64,000 nucleotides of DNA from the NCBI GenBank assembly GCA_964017195.1, contig OZ024898.1:7381294-7445293 (forward strand). The letters run 5' to 3'. Under the pieces are notes generated by a model that ran no database searches, was not told where the DNA came from, and saw nothing but the letters and a program-made list of their open reading frames with translations. Below are positions 24,801-37,300 of the stretch, one piece after another. Source of the DNA: Siderastrea radians. Its lineage: Eukaryota > Cnidaria > Anthozoa > Scleractinia > Rhizangiidae. The translations under genes were made by a program, and so were the position numbers. Position 1 is the stretch's first letter; every line of letters begins with the position of its first letter.

Positions 24801-27800
24801 GAAACTGGTCGGAAGTTTCCGCTGCTGAGTAGGCTCAGTCTCCAGCCGTGAGTGTCTCGATGCGCCCGCGATTCTCGCCACCTTCACGGCTGGGTGCACG
24901 GGTTTGGTTGCATGTCCTTGACGTCATTACAATTTTAATAATTCTGCAGACAATCCACACGTCATTTGCTTAAATTTTGTTTTTTTGTATTGTCTTGAAA
25001 AAAAGCGAAATGTGAAAAGTATGCCTGAAACGTCCTCCTAAAAGTGTGAAATTTCAAGAGAAAGACGAAATCTCGCTACATTATGCCACGCATTCTGCTC
25101 CGCAAATTTCAGGGGGCTTGTCTCTGATTGGTCAGTCTAAAAAAAAACCAAACCCGTGCGCCCAGCCGTGAAGGTGGCGAAAATCGCGGGCGCATCGAGA
25201 CACTCACGGCTGGAGACTGAGCCTACTGCTGAGTTGATCAGTTGTTATGTTAATCTGTAGGCAGCAGTAATGAGTTCATCAGCAGATTGTTTAGAGCCAA
25301 GATCTCTGGAACAGGATCCATGGGGTTGCAACCTGAAAGGTATGGATCAAACTGCATGAAACATCTTTGCTTCTCTACATCTCTACATGCAGACCAGCCT
25401 GATGTTAAAATGGCTGTTTTGTTCTTAAATGTGCTAGCTAGCGCCCTTTGATTGTTTCACGTAAAATAAATTGAAAAATCTCTTTACCGTGCGACTACAC
25501 GAACCAAGGCCTTCACGTAAAATAAACTGAAAAATCTCTTTACCGTGCGACTACACGAATCAAGGCCTTCACGTAAAATAAACTGAAAAATCTCTTTCCC
25601 TTGCGACTACACGAACCAAGGCCTCCACGTAAAATAAACTGAAAAATTTCTTTACCGTGCGACTTCACGAACGAAGGCATTCACGTAAAATAAACTGAAA
25701 AATCTCTTTACCGTGCGACTTCACGAAGGAAGGCATTCACGTAAAATAAACTGAAAGATCTCTTTACCGTGCGACTACACGAACCAAGGCCTTCACGTAA
25801 AATAAACTGAAAAATCTCTTTACCGTGCAACTACACGAACCAAGGCCTTCACGTAAAATAAACTGAAAAATCTCTTTACCGTGCGACTACACGAACCGAG
25901 GCCACCCAGACAAAAGTTTTAGACAAATATTTGAATTAGCCAATCAGACGTCGAGATCAAAACAATGAAATGCCTGCAAATTCTCCTTGGCCAATTAATA
26001 ATCTTAGTCTGCGATATCTTCACAACCTTTAATATCCTTAATAATTTTAACTCAGAATTTTGTCAGGGCAGCCACGATTCATGTTATCGCATTGTCACAA
26101 ACAACCTTTTGTCGATCTCTGATTTTACCAAGCAAATTTGCAAATTTAAGGGGCTCTTTTTAAAAACTATTTTGCCTACAGATTTCCCAACACTTAGTGT
26201 GGACGACCTGTCATTTGTTTTACATTCTGTTCTGACTTTGTTGCGCGAATCGCATTTCCAGATACTGGCTTAGCTCTTTCGTGGTGTGTGACGCCCTTGT
26301 TTGAAGCCCAGTAAGAGTCGTATTACTATTCCACTATTGCTTCATTTTACCATATAAGGGCATGAGAACGCGCAAAATATGCCAGGCCAGCGTATTACAC
26401 TGTGCAATCTCGGTTTGACCGGTATTTCTGCTGAAGGAGAACGAAGAAAAAACAAAATTCATGATCAGTGGAATAATAAACCTCTTATTCGGTGTTTTGG
26501 TCGCTAATACGCGCGGACATTTTACTCATTGCTTGCACTTTTCCTTGTTCTCTGCGGCGCTAGGAAAAATACTACGCAACTCAAAAATATCCGCGTATTA
26601 TCTACCTAAACACCGAACAAGGCAGGGTTCTATCTAGGGTACTTGAGGGGTAGAAGCTTCCCCCCCAAAATGCTCAGCTTCCCCCCAAAAAATATGCACC
26701 AGATTGTATCAGAATGCACTAGATTGCATCTCGGCGCGTAGTCTTTTCAAAAAAATTCCCGGGGGAGCATGCCTCCGGACCCCCGTAGGAAGCTCGTGGC
26801 CTTTGGCCAACTGGGACTTCTCCCCCAAACGGTAAATCCTTGATGCAACCCTGCAAGGTGTATTTGATTTTGACCCGTTCCCTACCTATGTTTTCTCCTT
26901 AGCAAGCTCCTTGCCCTTGTTATTTAACTGTGTGTTCCTCTCCTTTCTAGGATGGAAGTCCCTTATATTTTGATGCAAAAGAAAAAGAATAAAAGGTAAT
27001 GTGTTGGGCTTTGGATAGTTACGTTTGTGTTATTTAAAGAACTAAACTGCAAAACATTCCTGTTACGTTTTTAGCAGGATGTGGGGGCGCAGTGGTTTAG
27101 TGGTCAGTACGTTGGACTTCAGATCTGAAGGTCGGTGATTCGATGCACTTGAATCCCATCCAGGGGGGAGTAGCAATACTGTCAGTTGCTTCATGCTAAG
27201 GAAACCGGGATAAGCTCCGGCCGTGTGGGCCTTCTTGGCTCGTGTACGACTGTTTTTTTTTTTTACGTTTTTAAGAAAGGGCTTACTTTCTAAAGGAACT
27301 GTGGTACAGCATTGATGGAGAAGACACACATTTTCATTTGATCTCAACTGAGTTGATGGTCTTGATAAAGCAAACTAGCCACTGTAAAGGCGATGCGTTA
27401 GCCCTTCGTCGGAGTAAATTAATGCGAGGATTGCATTATACCACACACAACGTGTGGTTTTCCCCTGGCTGAGGAACGAATGAAGCGGAAAACGTTTTTC
27501 TCACACATAGCTGGGAGTATGGGCTCAAGTGTGTGGGGGGTCTTCAGGTCACATGCTCGCTCATAGTTCAGTTTGTTTTGTTGCCATCCGCCATTGCCTG
27601 ACCTGCCCCGCCCACCTGCCCTTCATGTGTTTTTTGAGTTCTAGTGTTTGATGTAGTGCCATAGTTCCAATTGATATTTGTATCTAATCTCGTTTCTTGT
27701 TAGCCGTTTTTAGCTCTTTTGTACTGTAATATTTAGTGATTTGTGGTGTTGACATTAAAGGTCAGGCTGCATGGTTGGCTTGGCATGGCTCCCAGTTGTG

Positions 27801-30800
27801 TGTGAGAACTGTCTTTTCCATGTGGCCGGGCAAAGACACTTATTAATGGTTTTACTGCACCAATATGGCGCCTTTGAACAAAACTGGTCCATAGAGCATC
27901 AAGACGAAGATATCGAGTGAATTTTTGCAAGGAATGCGAAACATAAGTTGTAAATGACTATACAAGAAGCTACTGCAGAACTTGGAACGTTCGGCTGGTG
28001 TAATCCATTTCCATCCTGGCCATCCGTGGCCAAAGACGCTCATTAATAGTTTTACTGCACTAGTATAGTATCTTTGAACAAACCTGGACTATTTTTTTTA
28101 TTTCTCATCTATATAAATGCAACTCAAACATTTTTTTAACAATCCCAACTGGTGATAGGTTCGCCAGAAAAACAGTACATTACATGACCAAGAAGACGGT
28201 CGCAAGAGACTTGAGTAAGAAATGGTCATTAACATATGACGATAAATACTTCTTGTTGTTTTGATAAATTGTTTACGAGTTTTCTTTATCGTTTCTTAGG
28301 AATCCAACCATAAGACACAAAGCTGCAGTGTAAGTATACGTAACCAAAGGAAACTAGACGTTTAGTAATCGGAAATTAATCAGAATTTATTTAGAATTTA
28401 GAAATTAGGAGTAAATAATCATGATGTGACGACAAGGAGGTGGGTGAAGGGGTCCCGTCAGACTTCTTGGTTTCGACTCTAGGAAACATCAGGGTCTGGA
28501 AGGGTATTCTCGGGATCCGGGATTTGGCCAAAATACGGTGCGGGATTCGGGAAAACACGAAATATCTTGACGGGATTCGGGATTTGACTGCTACCAGGGA
28601 AGCGGGATTCGCCAAAATTTGGGCATGGGATGCGAGATTTTTTTTGCTTGTCTGTCGGGAATTCGGGAAATCGCCACGACCCAAGTAAACGTTCTAGCAG
28701 CAAAAGCGAATCAACCAGGCGAGCGCAAAATATCAATGGAAAAGCCAATCTACATCTTAAATTTATTAGCTTTTGCAGAAATTAGTCTTTTTTAAATTTA
28801 TTTTTGGGAGAGAAAAAACGGGATTCGGGATAGCGATGAAAAAGTGCGGGATGCGGGATTCCTGTGAAAAAGGAGCGGGAATGCGGGATCAGGACCCTCC
28901 CTTCCAGACCCTGAAACATAACATTTTACTTTCAGTTTACAAGAAGTTCTTCAAAGTTGTTACTCTCATAACTTAAGGTTAAATTGGCGGTAATACGTTT
29001 TCCTACTGTGTGAAAGTAGTACTACCACTAAAGTTATGTTACTTCTAGAGAAGCCATGATGGTCTTGTTACCGTGTGGGACATTCAGATTTAAAGGCGCT
29101 CATGTCATGCGGATTTCTACGTTTTTGCATCTCAACTGTAGGGAAAGATTACCGATTTATAGGTCTTAATTTGGTGTTAACAGTACCAAAGTAATTTACA
29201 TTTCATACATGACTGGTTTCTCGGTGTTACCTGATGATGAATTTAGGCCCGGTTCAAACGTCGAACTTTACATGTGCGAAGTCCGTATGAAAAAGATACA
29301 AGAAGTACCGCGTAAACCGAATTTCGCGCCGATAAACTTCTGGATGAAGTTACTCTATTTTGAACCTACTCTCAACGTTAAAAAACTTACGTCTACACAA
29401 AGGGCCAGACGCCTTAAGTTGTGCGGTTAAAGTGAAAGTTTCCACATTTGTATAAATTTTTCTTTGCAAAATTATGGCGGCAACCGCGCACGCGTGGTGC
29501 GTTTGACCGCTGTAAAGCTCTAATTGCACTATGAAGGTAATACTAACTGTAGTTGCTAACAAATAATTGTTTTCTTATCCAGGGTGCAGCACTTGGCTGG
29601 TAAAGAATCTCGTCAAGATAAGAACGGCTTTCAAACAGTCGGAATGCAGTTGAGGGTAAGATCATCGCTTACACGTGCTTCCAAGTGTCCCAGAATAAGA
29701 TATAACTCCTTGCTACCCATGTAATAATTCCTAGATAGTGTTATCATGCTACTGTGTAGTTTGTGGCGTCACTCAAGACTTGTTTCATCGAGCGTTACCC
29801 CCCCCCCCCCCCCCGATTAAGGTTAAAGTCAGTCTCCTTGGCAAGGGTCTCTGCTGCGGACTCTAGATAGTTGACTGAGCCATAGCAACGCTGGACAAGA
29901 ATTCCCTATTGGCTCAGTATGCTTCGCAACATTACCAATCGTTTTCATGTATATCAGGTAGTTGACTATCTAGTTGAATTGTGGTAATGTAGTCTGTCAA
30001 ACGGAATCACAAAACAGTTCAAAAGAGGTCGTAAAGTTGGAATTAAAGAAGCTTAAATGGATGTAACAGTGTCAAGTTATCAAGACTGTAATTGTATAAT
30101 TGTTTGGAGTACCGGTATCTGTAACACATGTGGCTTCTTGTTTGCAGAAATCCATCACCGAACTAATGGAGAAGGTTTTGTCCTGTGAAGTGCATTTTGT
30201 CAGGTTTGAGAATTTCACGTGCTCTAGCTAATGTGTAGCATTAAGAGGGATTTGACTGCAACGCAATTCTCCCCATTTATTGACAGGTGCATCAAGCCTA
30301 ACAGACATCAGGCACCTGACGAATTCAATCCCGATTTGGTTCTTACCCAACTGAGGTCTTTAGCTGTGGTTGAGACGGCGCACATCAGAAATCTTGGGTT
30401 CCCTGTGTGGTTCACCTTTGATACATTCATTCAAAGGTATGTTTCACGTTGTTTAGCATGCACATGTTTGAAAGGAATAAAAAAGTCTTGGGTTTTGAGT
30501 TTGTTTGTTTGTTTGTTTGTTTTTTTGCTAGGCATTCACGAACATTTTTACGGTCCGACAAAAGTTTTAAGGGTAGCAATTCCCTGCAACTTGTCGCGCG
30601 AAAGTGTTGCTTTGCAAATTGAGATTGTCTTGCGCATATAACCCCCTCCTAGCGCGACAAATTTTCATGTTGCAGAAAGAAGACGTCCCTTTTTTTTGCG
30701 CGGAGTTGGAGCTGCACAAGCAACAAACAACGCAATGTCAACTTGCAACGCAACATTGTTGCGCGACAAGTTGCACCTAAATGTTGCTCATATTTCGAAA

Positions 30801-32048
30801 CGAATAAAACTTTCTTTAGTCTAGATGCTGGCGGCGAAATGGTACCGCTTATCCCAGTGAGTTAAGATTACAATAGGTCTAATTTCCCTGATAATACATA
30901 AAGGTGAAGGATTGGTAGTTGTAGTAAAATGGCGCCATGATAATCGTGGCCTATTTCGGCTCGCTGCGAAACAACAACAGCAAAATTTATTTTTTCTTTG
31001 GCGCCAGTCTTAAAAGTGCTTATTAAATTGTTGAATCAACAGATTTGGTGTTGTAATCAGTTTGCTTCCAAATGTGCCTATTAAAGACAAGCAACAGACT
31101 TGTCTAAAGATGCTTCGTCAGCTTGTTGATGATCCCAGAGGCTGGAAGATAGGCAAAACCAAGGTACATAGTGATTATCATTTTTAGACAAGCAGGTACG
31201 ATGATTTGATTTTTTGTAGGCTAAAACTGTAAACTCATCAGTACAAAATGAAATTTGACAAATGTCTATCCTATGTCTACAAATTAACTCTAACATTAAA
31301 AAATAGGCGAGCAATGGCAGGTGATATGTGAAGACGTTGTACCATCACCAAAAAGCTAGAGAAGTTCAGAAATCTTCGGAAACCTTGGGACGTTTTCGAG
31401 TAACTTTCGCAATTCTTACGCTTTCCGAAACCCTTCTGGAGTCAAAATCATCGACAGCACTTTATTCTTCTTCCAAAACATTGAAAGAAGTCCTCGTTTC
31501 GATGTTGGTTCGTCGGACATTTGTTAGTGGGCGACTTTGCTTTTATTTCGATGTTGATTTTTTTTTCAGGGTGAGTAACCTTACTAACACTAGTCAGTTT
31601 TCAAGTATTTCGTCTACATAATTTTATTCTTCTTCCAAAAAACAATGAAAGAAGTCCATATTTCGATGTTTGTTCTTCGGAAATTTGTTAGTGGACGACT
31701 TTGCTATATGACAAAAAAGCTATATTTGAGAATAGTTTTACTTTCATTATTTTAACGTGATTTGTCTACAAAATTTTATTCTCCCTAGAGGTGGTTATTT
31801 TTGTATTAATCCCTTAAATATTTTTCACTGTGACGACCTTGCTATAGTCACACAAAATTTTGGATTTATCAGCTGAGTTGATAAAGTACATTGGCCACCG
31901 TAAAGAGATTGAAAGCTGACGTTTCGAGCCCTTCGTCAGAGCGAATCCAAAACGAATCCGAAACGTCAGCTTTCAATCTCTTTACGGTGGCCAATCTACT
32001 TTATCAGCTCAGTTGATAAATCCAAAATTTTGTGTTTCACGTCCCCAA

Positions 32049-32079
<31 letters not shown>

Positions 32080-34325
32080 ACCCCCTTGTTTGCTTGCTAT
32101 AATTAGTTTTAAAGTTTTTTGTCGGCACTCGACAGGTGTTTCTGAGTTACTGGTGTGTGGAAAGGTTAAATGCATTTCTGGAAAGAATGGGAGCAGTCGC
32201 AGTAGTGATACAAAGAGGTAATATAAAACTGATAGCGTATACATCTAAAATTAGAACAACGTGGGTCTTCGGTTGTTTACCATTTACGTCATCCTCGGAG
32301 ACCCAGGGGTAGATAGTCGGGTGGGGGAAAATCGGGACCGGCAAACAAAAAAATTGGGCGAAGAAAAGTCCAGTTTTTTGTTCACCCGTCTCGACTTTCC
32401 CTCTCCTGACTATCTGCCCCTGAGTCTCCGAGGATGCATTTACGTGAGCAAACCGGTCGGTCCACGATTTGTTTAAATAGGGCGCCAAATCTCCAGCTGG
32501 AAATTCTGTTGGAGATTTACCAGAAATTACCCGGTAAGCCTGGAACCGAACTGAGTCAAAACGCATACGAGTCAAAGTTGGCGAAAGGCCTGGGACTGGT
32601 AGAAAGAAGTAAATGGTACGAACATTTTCCGAAGAAATTTTCAGAAATCCCATTTGGGAATTTTGGAGTACCTTTCAATGAAAGAGGTATACAAACAGAT
32701 AATAAATAAATAAATAAATAAATAATTGTCAAGATTTTTCTCGGAAAAAAAATTCCAAGCCCCCAAGGGGAATCGATCCCAGGCCCTACCAGATACCGGT
32801 TGGAACGCTATGCCGCTGAGCTATGGAAGACTCCTGAGCGAGGTCATACAATTTGGGGGTTATGTGTTTTATTTATTCCAGAACGATCTTAACATCTATT
32901 TATTTTTTTGTTTCCTTTTAAGAAATTCCGTTTATCCTGGAATTTTCCGTTAGCGCAAACGAAAACTACTTCTCATTAACATTCCAACCGAAATTTCCCC
33001 AATTTAGGAGTAAATGATAGACAATCTTCACTTAACGGAGCCCTGATTTTAAACCACGGATCTTCACGTGTCACGTTCGACTGGCTCACACTTTTCACAG
33101 GCTTGCGGTTGGTCGCCAGGTCTCTTCCAGCGACCACCGGCCACCCGCTGACCAACAAACCTGAGGACTCTTGGTATGAGATTGTGAATATGTAATAATG
33201 AATGATATATATATATATTTTACGTGCAGGTTTTAGAGGCTGGCAGGCCAGAAAACTGTATTCGAGGCTAAAACGCCTAAAGGTGGCTCAGGAAAATACT
33301 GTGACGGCTTTTCTTGACACAGTAAGTCATCGTATTAGGAGTATTTCATAGACTACTGCGAATTTACTGTGAGGAAACTTCGATCATGCCCTTGACCCAA
33401 ATTTGAAATTAGTTAAAGGGAAACTGTCACGGGCTGACATGCGCAAACGCGCGCGGGTTTGTCCCCCGCGAAGATTCTCTTCAACTCTTTATTTATATCA
33501 GCCGCCATGATGGATTTGCCGGTGAGTGGAAATAATTTGCATCTATTTTGCATTCAATGCTGTAATCTCCACGAATCGCAAATGGGCGACGAAGTCGCTG
33601 TCACTGGAAGCTTCATACCCGGCATCGAATTTAGCCTGAGGCCACGACCTAAATATCCGATTTTCCAAATATATTCGTTTGTGGTTTCTAGACCACGCTT
33701 TCTTATATTCTGCTTGATCCTCGAACTTCCTCTTCCGTCCCGAATTGGTTCTTTTCTCTCTATGTCCGCCACTGCTCGACGCCATTTTGAATTTGTCGAC
33801 TCAAACTTGAAAACATCAGCCTGATGTTTTCAAGTTTGCCATCGGAAACTCGCGCATGCGCAACCCGTGATAGTTGCCCTTTAATCAGACACTGTCTTCT
33901 GTTCTGATTTCCTTGGAGGTCAAGTCACTGGCTTTATATACCCTTTCTTTATATCCTTCTACGTCACTGACAGTCAAAAGCAAGCGACAAACTGGACTAG
34001 TCTAGTCTAGTCTGGGCTTGGTTAGACTATTTTAATATCATTAGCTTTTATCGTTTTATAGCATAACACGAACCCACAAGTTTAACGCTTTTTTATCTTG
34101 TATAAATAAAAGTAATGTTATTGTATTGCATGACACTGCATTGTACTGTGACTAGACGGATTTTGAGAAACATAAAAATTTGGTTTTATCAGCTGAGTTG
34201 ATGAAGTAAATTGGCAATCGCTCCGGCTGACGAAGGCTAGCGCTCGAAACGTCAGCTTTTAACTTCTCTACGGTGGCCAGTTTACCTTATCAACTCAGTT
34301 GATAAATACAAATTTTTGTGTTTCA

Positions 34326-34362
<37 letters not shown>

Positions 34363-37300
34363 TTATTCCCTTGTTGGCTTTTGAGAAAGTCTAGCTCAGG
34401 GATAGTCCAACAAGAAAAACACGCGAGTGACACGCACGGCACGTTTCCATGCGGCAGCCAACTTTCGCGCGCGTTCGCGTGTCCGTCTTGTTCAAGTATC
34501 CCTGAATGGTAGGTTAAGATGGAATGACTGCTCGTAGTCTAAACCGTTTTTTTTTGTCAAACTTTTTCCTGGTTTGCTTTTACCCCCTGAAGTAATCGTC
34601 GTTGTATTTTTTTAATCTTTGTAGATTGGCAAACGAAGCGAGGTTATGTTACAACACATTTCCAACCAGGTCATGGAAGAAGATGCCAAGCAAAAGCTGA
34701 AAGTAAACGAGGTAGATAAAACTAATTCTTACACCAGGACACTAGGATTTCATAAACAAACTCAAAAGGTAGAAGCTCTTTCCGCGACATAATATATAAC
34801 TACCACAGAAAAGTATTGCTCAGTGTCAGTGATTTGAATGACCACAGGCGTAAAAGCCAGAACCACACAAAAACGCCGCAGCACCATAGGAAAGTACTGC
34901 ACTCAGTAGCATTTAGATGCCCACATTCTAGGATCTCCTCAGCGGGCTCAAAAGATAGAACCACCTTGCACGACGTAATAAAAAGCATTACGGGGAAGTA
35001 CCTCTCAGTAGCTTCAACTGCAAAAGCAGCACCGGAGGAAAGTAGTAAGGTACACTGGAACCTCGATTTAACGAACCTCTATATAACGAAGTCCTCGGTA
35101 TAACGAACGATATTTTGCAGCTCAGTTATAGTGTAATGTATGGAAAAGAACATCGATATAACAAACCCTCAATATCACAAACCAATTTCCCCAGTCCCTT
35201 GGCACTTCGTTAAATCGAGGTTCCACTGTACTGCGCAATAGCTTTCACTTGAATGGTCGCACTAAAGGATTTCATCCACAGACTCAAAAGTTAGAACCAC
35301 CATGTACAACATAATAAACAGTACCACAGGAATGTACTGCTCAGTAGCTTTCATTTGAATGGTCACACTTTAGGATTTCATCCACAGACTCAAAAGTTAG
35401 AACCACCTTGTACAGCATAATAAACAGCACCACAGGAACGTACTGCTCTGTAGCTTTCATTTGAATGGTCACACTTTAGGATTTCATCCACAGACTCAAA
35501 AGATAGAACCAATTCTTACAGAATAATGAAGAGCACCACACGAAACTACTGCACAACAGCTTTCATTTTTTTAGGGAAACGAAGCAGAATGCTGACAGTA
35601 AGCTTCAAAGTGGTGATTATTTCATATGGACCGAACATCACTTGGGTACTAATTGCTGTTTTCATTTTTATGAGATGGCTAGTTTACAAAGACAGCCCTG
35701 GAGTCCAAACGTGTTCAATCAAAAGAGTCCAGCCGCATCGTCACAGCAGACAAGTTCGTATTTCCTCTTCTTCAGTTATTTTGCTTGTCTTTTAGTATAA
35801 AAAGTCTGCTACGATAGGTCACAGTTACTTTCTTCTACGAAGAAAATCACAGTATTAAGGGACCATTCATTTTTTATGAGGTAGAGGGGGGGGGGGGGGC
35901 TGGTGGATTTGAGGGGAGGCTGTGCAAAGAAATATGGCTTCAAAGGGGGGGCCAGCCTAAAAAATATGGTGTGTAGAGGGGGAGGGTCACCAAAAAATGG
36001 CCTTTAAGGTTAGTAGTGACAGCGTCTGTAATAATGCAAACAACAGTGCCAGAAGGCCAAAAATAGCGTTTCTAAGGTTCTGAAAATTCAAATTTTCCTG
36101 GGCGAGAATGCCCCCGGTCCCCCCTACTTTACTATACACCTAACGGCAACCCTACCTCACCAACTGTTTCATTACAAGATACAGCGAGGGGAATGTCAAC
36201 TCTTTTTTGGCGTCAGCTGGTCTGATTCTTAAACAACTGAACAACTGATAACAGTGTCCAAAATAATGCTTTGAACCGGCATGAATTTTCTGTTTATGTA
36301 CTTCAGAATGCAGCAAATTGCATTAGAGCATCTTTAGATTTTCAAAATTTTCCAGGGGAAGATACCCCTGGAACCCCTACCAGAAAATTACTTTTAGTGC
36401 TTGTCCATAAAGATATTTACTCCTGTAGGTGCTTGAGTGTTAAAATTGACTGTTTACTGTTGTCTATTTTTTTTTGGGGGGGGGGGGGTCATCTCAGATA
36501 TTTAGGACTACCAAGGGAGGAGGCAGGTAAAAGATTCCAATGTAGACGGGGGTCATTAGATTTTGCAGGTACTACCCATCAAATTCCACCAGCCCCCCCT
36601 ATCCCATAGAAAATGAACGGTCCCTAAGCTTTGTTATGCAACTCGGATAACGCGTGAAAAGAGTCGCGATGTCATTCACGCGCTCATCTGCGCACTAATC
36701 CTGTTACACTTGTCACACTTGTTTCTTATAGTTTTCTTTGTTACTCAACCCTGATTAGGTTCGATAACAAATCCCTTCTTAGATTTCTTGTTATGTAGCG
36801 TCTTTGCTCCTTTTTTGTATTCTGGCTTTTCCCTTCAACAAAGGTTCTTTTCCAAGTTTTTCGAGCCTTTGGGCTAGACGCAGTATAGCAGACTGAAGGA
36901 GCTAAATGTCAGTAGGCGACACCGAAGAATTTGTTCCACACGCGGCGGGAATGGCCACGATGTTTATATCTTGTTTCTGTCATTGTTTTTTTTTTTTAGT
37001 ATTTGCTTCACTAAGCTCTGCGTTCGGTTAAAAAAAGAAAAAATCGCGCCATTTTCTCAATAAATAAATAAATATAATAGAGAGGAAAACCATCACCAAT
37101 TGGAACTTGGAACTTGCTCGCAAGCGCTTTTCCGTGCATAACGTTAGTTACGTGTATTTGCTTGGAATTCTGATTGGGTCGTCATGTCAATTGCGTCTCA
37201 GGGGTATGATTGTTCAGAGAAACGTTGGTTGTGGTTTTGAGACACTTCTTGAAAACCACTCTGAGGTGGTGTTTATGTGAGACTGGTACAAACTCAGACG

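Noticed and set aside
25458..25905. Regular repeats considered as a CRISPR array.
   Set aside because: Units are directly adjacent with no variable spacers, and the host is a eukaryote.
25965..26273. 102-codon open frame ([10 protein letters not shown]...) in intron 15.
   Set aside because: No recognisable motif, located inside an intron on the sense strand, AT-rich composition. Likely chance.
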